From Nostoc sp. CHAB 5824 (GTDB lineage Bacteria > Cyanobacteriota > Cyanobacteriia > Cyanobacteriales > Nostocaceae), in the NCBI RefSeq assembly GCF_020829665.1, contig NZ_JAIVFT010000012.1:148420-212419 (forward strand): DNA of 64,000 nucleotides, given 5' to 3'. The notes beneath the pieces are model-generated. The model saw nothing but the letters and a program-made list of their open reading frames with translations, had not been told where the DNA came from and did not search any database. Position 1 is the first letter of the stretch; each line of letters begins with the position of its first letter. Below are positions 9,500-16,610 of this stretch, in pieces. The position numbers and the translations under genes were made by a program.

Positions 9500-9843
9500 C
9501 TTACCTCTATATTGTCATCAAAAACTTGGGTTTTGAGTCAACTTGCGTTGATCCCAGTTAACCCAGCACTCGCAGATAAGGCAAATTTATATTTGCTTAA
9601 TTTTGTTAGAAACAGCTTACCGTTATATCTGTCCAAATGGAATTACTTTATCTAAATAAATTTGAGATAATTCCTCTAAATAAATCTTATATAATCGACT
9701 ATTTGAGGAATGAATAATAGCTATTGTTTTTTATCTATGAATTAACTGTTGGTTTAATCAATAGTCATCAGTAGTTTTTACTTATTGACATAAATGACAA
9801 GAGACGCAATTGATTGCGTCTCTACAAGTCAGCTAAATATAAA
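9500..9843. promoter_or_regulatory. Gene-free region upstream of ndhF with direct and inverted repeats
   Basis: The AT-rich stretch should hold the promoter of the CO2-uptake operon. Direct repeats TCTAAATAAAT lie at 9651-9661 and 9675-9685 (24-bp spacing, same face of the helix over two turns). An imperfect inverted repeat ATTCCTCTAAAT / ATTTGAGGAAT lies at 9670-9681 and 9701-9711. A separate hairpin AGAGACGCAAT-TG-ATTGCGTCTCT (9800-9823) follows the 61-residue minus-strand gene and may be its terminator. Regulator identity is unknown; I could not match NdhR or CmpR consensus sites with confidence. Confidence 0.45.
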
Positions 9844-10029
9844 CTACACTTCGGTAACTTTGTCAATCTGCCAACAAACAGAAACAATGGCAGGCGCTTG
9901 GTCAAATTGGCTGATGGGGGCGGGTTTCATGTCCCGGTAGTCCAGCAATTGGACTAAGATGAGGTAAGCGATCGCTAAAATGACCGAAATCGCACCTGTA
10001 ATAATAGCAACTAATTTTGAACGCTCCAT
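9844..10029 (-). CDS. Small single-span membrane protein, 61 aa
   Basis: The short protein has one clear hydrophobic helix (about 6-29, LVAIITGAISVILAIAYLIL) after a basic MERSK start, then a hydrophilic tail ending IDKVTEV. A good Shine-Dalgarno (AAAGGAAA) lies before the ATG. A second, decayed copy of the gene lies 2.4 kb away at 12430-12522, preserving the start, the helix and the upstream ribosome-binding region, which supports this being a real gene. It is read away from the glycosyltransferase at 10780 and toward the ndhF promoter. Function unknown. Confidence 0.7.
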   Translation of the reverse strand: MERSKLVAIITGAISVILAIAYLILVQLLDYRDMKPAPISQFDQAPAIVSVCWQIDKVTEV

Positions 10030-10228
10030 CAGTATTTCCTTTAATGCAAGTTATTGTGCTGTGTCTATATCCACATTAATACTTGAGACACACACCACAC
10101 ACTTACCGATCTAGTCGCAGTTGATCAAAAGACTTCTAGCAGTTGTGGGGTAAGGGGTAAGGGATAAAAGGGAAAGCGGCGATAGAATTACCATGTACCC
10201 CTTTCCCCAAGAGTGCAAAAATAGTTTT

Positions 10229-10263
10229 GCAGAACGTCTAAAGTAAAGCTTTAGACGTTCTGC
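10229..10263. repeat. Perfect 15-bp inverted repeat with 5-nt loop
   Basis: GCAGAACGTCTAAAG (10229-10243) pairs perfectly with CTTTAGACGTTCTGC (10249-10263) around the loop TAAAG. No T-run follows on either strand, so it is not a typical intrinsic terminator; a palindromic dispersed repeat or a folded RNA element is more likely. Confidence 0.8.
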
Positions 10264-10320
10264 TAGTGATGCATCTACTTGCTGATAAAACTTCTGTACC
10301 TTGCGAATTAGTACCAGCAT

Positions 10321-10779
10321 TTGCGTTTAGCCTGATTATCACTGGTTTATTTTTAACTTTCTCTGGTTTGTCTGTTGTTTTAAAGTAAAACACAAAGTTT
10401 GGTTTTGCTTACAAGTCAGGAATACCCTTAAATGAGCGCTTGTATTTAAATTATTTCGGTAGATGCATTCGATCTATTTATCTTTACATGGTTTAGTTTT
10501 TTCGCGCCTATCTACTTATTTAAACAATATATGAATATGGAGTTTTACTTAGACTACAAACATTTGCAATCTCTACAAAGTGTGGCATAACAAAGCAAAG
10601 TTAAGATTATAGTTAAATACCAAGAGGTATATAAACATTTACTATTACAGCTTCTTTACAGCCTCTAAACATTATCTAAACATTATTAGTTACTAAAAAG
10701 CTACATAATTACTGTTATCTTGCCAGTTTCTTAGTTACTGCGGGATAGTGACTTAATTTTAAATTAAAGCTTTTATATT
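10321..10779. other. Gene-free AT-rich stretch upstream of the membrane glycosyltransferase
   Basis: About 460 bp of AT-rich DNA with no credible ORF. It should contain the promoter of the gene at 10780; I do not see a clear -35/-10 pair or conserved repeat. Confidence 0.4.
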
Positions 10780-12291
10780 ATGAATTGTGTTGCTAAATTA
10801 AATAGAATTGACTTTCTAGTTTTGATTGTTATTGTCATAATTGGGCTTGTACATTTACCTTTTCCATTTGACGGAGATCAAGCATTTTTTAGGCTAGGTG
10901 CTTGGGAGATGCAACAAGGAAAGATACTCTATCGTGATTTTTGGGATATTAAGCAACCGGGGATTTTCTGCTTTTATTTTTTGGCAGGAACTTTGTTTGG
11001 TTTTAATGAGATTGGTATTCATGCCTTTGAACTTATTTACATGGTATTTTTTTCGATAATATTGCTGCTGACTCTAAAAAGCTATTTTCGGCATCAGATA
11101 ATCGCAAGTCTAGTACCTTTGTTAACGGTTGGTGTTTACTATATTGTTTCAGGTGCTTGGCATCTTACTCAAGTGGAAGCGCTAGTTGGTTTTCCTTTAT
11201 TCCTTTGTCTTTGGCTAACTTTTCAATCTTTTAAAACCGAAGGAAAGCAAAGATTTATCCTGGTTTTACTGTCAGGCTTTATTGGTGGAATTATCCTTCT
11301 ATTTAAATTAATATTTCTGTGTATTTTGTTTTCATTTTGGCTAACTATATTAATGTATTCTGTATTAATCAAGCGGGAGAGCATTAAAAAAATATTTATT
11401 GAAATTTGTTTGCCAATTTTTATAGGTATTATGTTTCCTCTTTTAGTAGTTGCCACCTACTTTGTCTGGTTTAATAGTTTTTCAATAGTGTATCAGACAT
11501 TCTTTATATATCCACCTCTTATTATTGCTAATTCTGCTTTGGAGCAAAGTGACTTTATTTCGGGAATAAAATGGTTCTTGCAGAGTTTTTATCCTTTAGT
11601 CTTAATAGCTATTATTGCAGTTGATGCTTCATTACGTAAGTCTAAAAATATATTTACTTTACTACTTATTGTTTGGTGTGTTTTTGGTTCAAGTGTTATT
11701 GTTCTACAATATAAAGCCCTATGGGAATACCATTTTTTACTATTATTTGTACCCATAGGTATTTTAGCAACTAAAGGATTAGATATATTATGGAACTATT
11801 TAAAAGAATTAAGTTCCCCAGTTCCGACAATTTTGCTCATATTTTTATTGTTATTACCTTTATCATCCACCCTGATAAAAAAGAGTGTAACTCTGGTTAA
11901 TAATAACTTTGCTTTAACTGAAGATACACGATTGGAATATCAGACTGTCTTTAGAAAAAAATATCCATCTCTCCACTCAGAGGCTAACTTTATCTCTCAA
12001 CCAGAAAGTCTTGCTGGTGAGATTTATGTAGCTGGTGATCCATCTATTTACTACTTTTCTGGGCGGACTCAAGCAACAATACTACGTGGTTGGGCACTTG
12101 AATATTTTTTGCCTGAACAATGGGTAAAACTTATAGAGCAATTAGATTCATCAAAGCCTCCTTATATCTTTATTGATTATGGGCCCCAGGCTATAATTAA
12201 AGAATATTTCCCCAAAATGCTAGAATTTGTTGAGCAAAAATACCAAGTTTTACGTCAAAGTAATAACGGTATTTGGTATATCATCAAATGA
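10780..12291 (+). CDS. GT-C type membrane glycosyltransferase (GT39/ArnT-like)
   Basis: The 503-residue protein has about ten to eleven hydrophobic segments and the GT-C signature acidic pair in the first extracytoplasmic loop (FPFDGDQAFF), followed by KILYRDFWDIKQPG, as in membrane mannosyl- and arabinosyltransferases that use polyprenyl-phosphate sugars. The C-terminal 110 residues are soluble and extracytoplasmic (YVAGDPSIYYFSGR, then IFIDYGPQA). Acceptor and sugar cannot be read from sequence. The gene is notably AT-rich compared with neighbours and is bracketed by a small membrane-protein gene and its decayed copy, so it may have arrived by insertion (inference). Confidence 0.75.
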   Translation: MNCVAKLNRIDFLVLIVIVIIGLVHLPFPFDGDQAFFRLGAWEMQQGKILYRDFWDIKQPGIFCFYFLAGTLFGFNEIGIHAFELIYMVFFSIILLLTLKSYFRHQIIASLVPLLTVGVYYIVSGAWHLTQVEALVGFPLFLCLWLTFQSFKTEGKQRFILVLLSGFIGGIILLFKLIFLCILFSFWLTILMYSVLIKRESIKKIFIEICLPIFIGIMFPLLVVATYFVWFNSFSIVYQTFFIYPPLIIANSALEQSDFISGIKWFLQSFYPLVLIAIIAVDASLRKSKNIFTLLLIVWCVFGSSVIVLQYKALWEYHFLLLFVPIGILATKGLDILWNYLKELSSPVPTILLIFLLLLPLSSTLIKKSVTLVNNNFALTEDTRLEYQTVFRKKYPSLHSEANFISQPESLAGEIYVAGDPSIYYFSGRTQATILRGWALEYFLPEQWVKLIEQLDSSKPPYIFIDYGPQAIIKEYFPKMLEFVEQKYQVLRQSNNGIWYIIK

Positions 12292-12429
12292 TAGATAAAA
12301 TTTTCAATTTATTACTGCTTATAGTAGTAGAAAGATAATAAATTATTTACAGTCATATTAAAAATTGGGTAGAATAGAGAGTATTGCAATGGACTGTATT
12401 CTACTAATAGGGGCGGGTTTCATATTGTG

Positions 12430-12522
12430 CTAGTCTAGCAGTTGGACTAGGATGAGGTAAGCGATCGCTAAAATAACCGAAATCAAACCTGTAAGAATAG
12501 CAATTAATTTTGAACGTTCCAT
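12430..12522 (-). pseudogene. Truncated copy of the 61-aa membrane protein
   Basis: Starting at the ATG (complement of 12520-12522) it encodes 30 residues (MERSKLIAIL... ending LVQLLD) nearly identical to the first 30 of the 9844-10029 product. The Tyr codon that follows in the intact gene is TAG here. Homology continues past the stop (MKPAP is still recognisable) and then fades near 12404. The Shine-Dalgarno region upstream is also copied. It could still express a 30-residue single-helix peptide. Confidence 0.8.
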
Positions 12523-12577
12523 TAGTATTTCCTGTAATGCAAGTAGAATAACTCTGTATTGAGTCATCAATGAGGAT

Positions 12578-12607
12578 GGCGTAGGCGCAGCCCACCGTAG
12601 GTATCGC
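12578..12607. repeat. Short dispersed repeat, copy 1, abutting a start codon
   Basis: The reverse complement reads GCGATACCTACGGTGGGCTG followed by CGCCTACGCC. Related words lie at 13273-13298 and 31889-31917. This copy ends one base before the ATG of the Uma2 gene, leaving little room for a native ribosome-binding site. Confidence 0.7.
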
Positions 12608-12608
12608 T

Positions 12609-13196
12609 ATGACTGCAACCACAAAAAAATTTACTTTTGCAGAATATCTTTTGTATAACGATGGCACGGATACCCAATATGAATTGGTAGATGGAGAATT
12701 AATTCCTATGAGCCTTGGCACTGGCAAGCACGGTGGCATCTCCAAGTTTTTAGAGCGAAGCTTTGATGATGAAAGTGCCAAAATGGGCCAGAATTGGACA
12801 GCACAAAAGTTTTCTGTCGGAGTGCGTTCGCCACGGGTGGGACGCTGGGACACCTCACGAATTCCAGATGTAGTAGTATTACCAACACAGCAGTGGGAAG
12901 CACTTTCTAATCGAGAGGCTGTAATCGAACTCAACGAAACTCCCCCCATATTAGTAGTAGAAGTCGTCAGCGAATCGACACAAACCACGGATTATCGCAG
13001 CAAACGTTCTGAGTATGCTGTTCTGGAAATTCCCGAATACTGGATTGTTGACCCGATTCAAGAGATAGTAACAATATGCACCCTAGTAGAAGGGTTCTAT
13101 GATGCTGTTGCATTCCGAGGACAAGAACGCATCATTTCTTTTACTTTTCCACAGTTGGATTTGAGTGCCGAACAAGTCTTGGCAGGACAAAAGTGA
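12609..13196 (+). CDS. Uma2-family (DUF820) restriction-endonuclease-fold protein
   Basis: The 195-residue protein begins with a typical Uma2 opening (FTFAEYLLYNDGT..YELVDGELIPM), then shows the catalytic-core blocks RIPDVVVLP and PPILVVEVVSEST, and closes with EYWIVDPIQEIVTI. The fold is of the PD-(D/E)xK nuclease superfamily, with the Asp in PDVVV and Glu in VEVVS as likely metal ligands; the canonical Lys further on is not obvious. The family is very expanded in filamentous cyanobacteria and its substrate is unknown. It sits next to a dead VapC-like gene, in a repeat-rich accessory stretch. Confidence 0.85.
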   Translation: MTATTKKFTFAEYLLYNDGTDTQYELVDGELIPMSLGTGKHGGISKFLERSFDDESAKMGQNWTAQKFSVGVRSPRVGRWDTSRIPDVVVLPTQQWEALSNREAVIELNETPPILVVEVVSESTQTTDYRSKRSEYAVLEIPEYWIVDPIQEIVTICTLVEGFYDAVAFRGQERIISFTFPQLDLSAEQVLAGQK

Positions 13197-13272
13197 ACTC
13201 TCAATTACTACCCCAATTTGCAGGCGGCATTGTGCAGGCTAACATTGTTAACGCCGCTATCTCAACGGTGAT

Positions 13273-13298
13273 GCGATGCCTACGGCGGCAAGCTACGC
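13273..13298. repeat. Short dispersed repeat, copy 2, at the 5' break of a PIN pseudogene
   Basis: GCGATGCCTACGGCGGCAAG followed by CTACGC; same family as 12578-12607 and 31889-31917. It replaces the expected N-terminal coding sequence of the PIN-domain gene. Confidence 0.65.
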
Positions 13299-13613
13299 AG
13301 TTGCAAGAGTGATAGCCTTGCCAAATATCGTCCTACCATTACCTGTTGTTGCTGAACTGTTGTTTGGAGCGGAAAATTCTGCGCGTTTCTTGCAAAACTT
13401 GACTCGCTATTCAGAGCTTGTGCTGTGGTTACAATGGGGCGAGAAACCGCTACATTCTATGCCCAAACACGCCTTTCCTTAAAGCGCAAAGGTAAACCGA
13501 TCCCAGAAAATGACATTTGGATTGCAGCCCAATGTCTGGAATGTAGCTGGAGATTAGCTACAAATGATCAGCATTTTAGCTATGTAGATAGTCTTATAGT
13601 GGAACAGTGGTAA
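13276..13613 (+). pseudogene. VapC-like PIN-domain toxin remnant, 5' truncated and frameshifted
   Basis: Two frames carry successive parts of a VapC-type PIN ribonuclease. The first (to about 13420) gives the middle region, VLPLPVVAELLFGAENSARF. The second (from about 13415 to the stop at 13611-13613) gives RETATFYAQTRLSLKRKGKP, IPENDIWIAAQ and LATNDQHF through VEQW. Conserved Asp residues of the C-terminal half are present, but the N-terminal segment with the first catalytic Asp is missing and replaced by a dispersed repeat. No VapB-like antitoxin partner is seen upstream. Function is presumed lost. Confidence 0.8.
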
Positions 13614-13785
13614 TCAGTGGCTGTAGTTCAACAATCTGGCTTTTCACGGCATCTGGAAAACCTCACTTCTATTTCTCTCTCCTAAAAGGAGAGGACTTTG
13701 AATTTTCCCCCTTCCCGCCACGGGTTGGGGGTTAGGGGGTTAGGTTTTTGGTGGACTTTTCCACATAACGTGAAAAGTCAGGTTC
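13614..13785. other. Gene-free stretch before the first minisatellite
   Basis: Contains CCTAAAAGGAGAGG and C-rich/G-rich blocks (CCCCCTTCCCGCC, GGGGGTTAGGGGG) of the kind common in Nostoc intergenic DNA. No ORF supported. Confidence 0.4.
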
Positions 13786-14105
13786 AACAATGAGTCTTTT
13801 ATATTCGTGAACGAAGCTTTGAACTCCGTCAACGAGTCTTTTATACTCGTGAATGAGTCTTTGAACTCCGTCAACGAGTCTTTTATGTTCGTGAACGAGG
13901 CTTTGATCTCCATTAATGAGTCTTTGAACTCCGTTAATGAGTCTTTTATACTCGTGAACGAGTCTTTGAACTCCGTTAATGAGTCTTTGATACTCGTGAA
14001 CGAGTCTTTGAACTCCGTTAACGAGTCTTTTATACTCGTTAACGAGTCTTTGAACTCCGTTAACGAGTCTTTTATACTCGTTAACGAGTCTTTGAACTCC
14101 ATTAA
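13786..14105. repeat. 21-bp minisatellite, locus 1 (about 15 units, alternating to give a 42-bp period)
   Basis: Units of 21 bp alternate between TTGAACTCCGTTAACGAGTC-like and TTATACTCGTTAACGAGTC-like forms; the shared core is GTTAAYGAGT. Because 21 is divisible by three, frames stay open on both strands and read as heptads (plus: ESLNSVN/ESFILVN; minus: DSLTEFK/DSFTSIK). Neither has a convincing start or other gene context, so I treat it as non-coding tandem repeat. It ends 76 bp before the pentapeptide-repeat gene. Confidence 0.9.
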
Positions 14106-14181
14106 GGAAAAATATCTAGCCATTCCTAAATGTACAGGGGTGAGGGTGTAGTAAAATTTGCTCACCTTTGTAAAGTGGAAC

Positions 14182-16272
14182 ATGGCTTTAGACTTCTCCG
14201 GTCAAAATCTCCGAGGACGCAACTTCAAAGGTAGACAAGACCTTGCGGGTGCAAACTTTAGCTATGCCGACATCCGAGGGGCAAACTTCACCAATGCTAA
14301 TTTAACAGGGGCAAACTTCAGTCATGCCAAAGCTGGACTGCAACGCCGGTGGGCAATTTTCCTAGTCCTTGTCTCGTGGCTTTTGTCGGGACTCTCAGGA
14401 ATTTTATGGCTTTACAACGGTTCTTTCGTGCCACAAATATTTGATTTCAGCTTAAAGAATCAGATTAACAACTGGATTTTTTTAATCGTATTGATTTCCT
14501 TTTTCTTCCTCACAATTCGCCAAGGAGTAGCAGCTGGTTTAGGAGCCGGAGCCTTCGTCGTAAGCTGTTACGCAGCCGTAGGTATAGCTTTTGCCGTAGC
14601 CCAACCCATCGTAGGAGGAAGAGTCATCGCTGTAGCCTTAACCCCAGCCCTATACGGAGCCTTCGTCGTAGCCTTCACCTTAGCCTTTGCCGTAGCCTTT
14701 GCCGTAGCCTTTGCCGTAGCTTTTGCCGTAGCTGGAGCCTTCACCGCAGCCATAGCCTTCACCGCAGCCATAGCCGCAACCGTAGCCATAGCCGTAGCCG
14801 TAGCCGCAAGACCCTTCACCGTCGCCGTCGCCGTCGCCTTCGCTGGAGGCTTCGCCGTCGCGGTAGCTGGAACGTTACTTAGCATCTATATTAGTTGGCG
14901 AGCCATGAAAGGAGATCAAAAGCACTCCTTAATTCGCAATATCGCGATCGCCTTTGCTGCAATAGGAGGTACAAGTTTTCGTGGCGCTGACTTAACCAAT
15001 GCTGATTTCACCCAAGCCACACTCAAGAGTACAGATTTCCGAAACACTATTCTTGTCTGTAGCCATTGGCATCAAGCCAAAATGCTTGACCGTGTTCGTC
15101 CTGGCTCAACTTATCTGCAAAACTCACAAGTACGTCAACTGCTGGTTACAGGACAGGGACAGGATAAAAACTTTGACCGTGAAGACCTGCGGGGTATCAA
15201 CTTACAAAAAGCTAACCTAGCGGATGCCAGCTTTATTAGCGCCGATCTCAGTGAAGCCAACTTGCAAGATGCCGATTTGTCAAGAGCAAAGCTGAAGCAA
15301 ACGCAACTAGATGCAACCGATTTAACAGGTGCAACACTGACTGGCGCGTACATTGAAGATTGGGGAATTACAAATACAACTAAATTGCATGGGGTGAGGT
15401 GTGAATATGTCTTCATACGCTTACCCACAAAAGAAGATCCTGACCCGCTTCGCAAACCTGATAATAAGCAAGAGGTATTTGCAAACGGGGATTTTGCCGA
15501 CTTCATCCAGCCAATTTTTGACACCCTTGACCTTTACCATAATCAAGGCGTTGACCCCCGCGCTGTTGCGATCGCTTTCAAAAACCTCGCCGAAAACCAT
15601 CCCGAAGCCGAGTTAGAAATCGTGGCAATGGAGAAACGCGGCGATGATAAAATCTTGCTCAGAGCCAAAACCGCAGCAGGTAGCGATAAATCTCAACTGA
15701 GTGCAGAATATTTTGATGACTATAATCAACTCAAAGCTTTATCGCAGAGTCAGCAATTATTGCTGGTAGAAAAAGATAAGCGCATTATTAGTTTAGAAAA
15801 TATGGTAGACACTGCACTCCAGCAGCCGAAATTTTATACACAAGGAAATACCAACATGTCAGATATCAGCGGCATCAATATTCAAGGTAGCAGTAATGTT
15901 AGCGGTATCGCTGGCAATAGTTCTATTGCTAATCTAGGAACCATCAGCGGTAATGTAAGTATTGCCCTCAGTCAGTTACCTGATGCAACCGATGCCGAGA
16001 AACCAGGAATCAAAGAATTATTGTCGCAGTTGCAAGATGCAATTATACAATCCACATATTTGCCAGAAGAAGAGAAAGCCGAAGCGCTAGAACAGGTGAA
16101 AGCTTTAGCAGAAGCAGGTAAAAATCCCCAAGAATCCACCAAGCAGAAGACGGCAAAAACAGCAATCACTATGTTGAAAGGGATATTTACAGGCTTACCT
16201 GCTGTTGCTTCTCTGGTGGAAGCGGGTAATAAATTATTGCCTGCGATCGCAAAATTATTCGGTTTGGGATAA
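14182..16272 (+). CDS. Pentapeptide-repeat membrane protein with hydrophobic insert and C-terminal amphipathic module
   Basis: From ATG 14182 the protein has 696 residues; an in-frame TTG at 14158 is less likely. Order of parts: a pentapeptide-repeat block (about 3-48, A(D/N)LXX pattern), membrane helices (about 55-75 and 95-120), a long Ala/Val/Phe-rich hydrophobic tract (about 120-235), a second pentapeptide block (about 260-290), a third (about 330-390), a soluble region (about 420-540, DLYHNQGVDPRAVAIAFKNL), a short Asn/Gly/Ser-rich strand (GNTNMSDISGINIQGSS), and a helical C-terminus ending in a hydrophobic stretch (MLKGIFTGLPAVASLVEAG). The C-terminal module resembles one I have seen on other cyanobacterial multidomain proteins, but I cannot name it. 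Function unknown; a membrane-embedded effector or scaffold is speculation. Nothing adjacent suggests an operon. Confidence 0.8.
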   Translation: MALDFSGQNLRGRNFKGRQDLAGANFSYADIRGANFTNANLTGANFSHAKAGLQRRWAIFLVLVSWLLSGLSGILWLYNGSFVPQIFDFSLKNQINNWIFLIVLISFFFLTIRQGVAAGLGAGAFVVSCYAAVGIAFAVAQPIVGGRVIAVALTPALYGAFVVAFTLAFAVAFAVAFAVAFAVAGAFTAAIAFTAAIAATVAIAVAVAARPFTVAVAVAFAGGFAVAVAGTLLSIYISWRAMKGDQKHSLIRNIAIAFAAIGGTSFRGADLTNADFTQATLKSTDFRNTILVCSHWHQAKMLDRVRPGSTYLQNSQVRQLLVTGQGQDKNFDREDLRGINLQKANLADASFISADLSEANLQDADLSRAKLKQTQLDATDLTGATLTGAYIEDWGITNTTKLHGVRCEYVFIRLPTKEDPDPLRKPDNKQEVFANGDFADFIQPIFDTLDLYHNQGVDPRAVAIAFKNLAENHPEAELEIVAMEKRGDDKILLRAKTAAGSDKSQLSAEYFDDYNQLKALSQSQQLLLVEKDKRIISLENMVDTALQQPKFYTQGNTNMSDISGINIQGSSNVSGIAGNSSIANLGTISGNVSIALSQLPDATDAEKPGIKELLSQLQDAIIQSTYLPEEEKAEALEQVKALAEAGKNPQESTKQKTAKTAITMLKGIFTGLPAVASLVEAGNKLLPAIAKLFGLG
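14676..14742. repeat. 12-bp tandem repeat coding for FAVA inside the hydrophobic tract
   Basis: The unit TTTGCCGTAGCC is repeated about four times and then decays into GCC/GTA/ATA-rich DNA up to about 14870. It expands the Ala/Val/Phe membrane tract of the pentapeptide-repeat protein. Confidence 0.8.
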
Positions 16273-16610
16273 TTTAACGTGAGTTAGCCAAACCTCTCCC
16301 AGCCTTAAATTAAAGCTCAATTCTTGCCCTCTCTAACTCGGCTACGGTGTATACATAAGTCAAATTACCCCCCTTAATCCCCCCTTTCCAAGGGGGGAAA
16401 AACAAATCTAGTTCCCTCCCTAATCCATCGGGGAGGGTTAGGGTGGGGTAAAAACCAGATTCGTAAACTACTTCAGACTTGTGTGTACACCGTAGCCGAG
16501 TCGGGGAGGGACGGTTTTATGTAGTAAGTAAAACCAGGGAGAGGTCTTTTTATTCAGCTACTTTCTTCATTCTCAGGTAGTTTTGGAATGTAGAGTTGAG
16601 TTTTTCCAAA
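16273..16610. other. Gene-free stretch containing a 167-bp MITE-like element
   Basis: Between the pentapeptide-repeat gene and the CruP-like gene. It is largely filled by the terminal-inverted-repeat element described at 16336-16502. The last 60 bp would carry the ribosome-binding region of the flavoprotein gene. Confidence 0.5.
16336..16502. mobile_element. MITE-like element with 26-bp terminal inverted repeats
   Basis: The left arm ACTCGGCTACGGTGTATACA plus TAAGTC (16336-16361) and the right arm (16477-16502) are inverted repeats matching at 24 of 26 positions. The 115-bp interior holds CCCCCCTT/AAGGGGGG stem sequences and no ORF. Size and structure fit a non-autonomous transposable element; no target-site duplication is obvious. 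Confidence 0.7.

Larger units (their letters stand above)
12292..12608. other. Intergenic stretch holding a decayed gene copy and a small palindromic repeat
   Basis: From left to right: an AT-rich tail of the glycosyltransferase, the truncated copy of the 61-residue gene (12430-12522, minus strand) with its upstream ribosome-binding region, and a 30-bp repeat (12578-12607) that abuts the start of the Uma2 gene. Confidence 0.6.

Noticed and set aside
10111..10320. Minus-strand ORF of 69 codons
   Set aside because: It runs through the perfect 15-bp hairpin and G/C-rich spacer words, lacks family resemblance and has a poor ribosome-binding site.
12404..12988. Long minus-strand ORF overlapping the Uma2 gene
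   Set aside because: It is antisense to a well-recognised gene and spans the decayed copy of the small membrane gene; composition is not protein-like.
13786..14105. Possible CRISPR array at the tandem repeats (also 29132-29345 and 56502-56720)
   Set aside because: Units are contiguous with no unique spacers, and no cas genes are present.
13740..14183. Heptad-repeat 'coiled-coil proteins' on both strands
   Set aside because: Both result from a 21-bp tandem repeat whose length keeps all repeated frames open; no start signal or flanking domain supports either strand.
14568..14885. Minus-strand Ala/Thr/Lys-rich ORF
   Set aside because: It is the antisense of the FAVA-repeat part of the pentapeptide-repeat gene.
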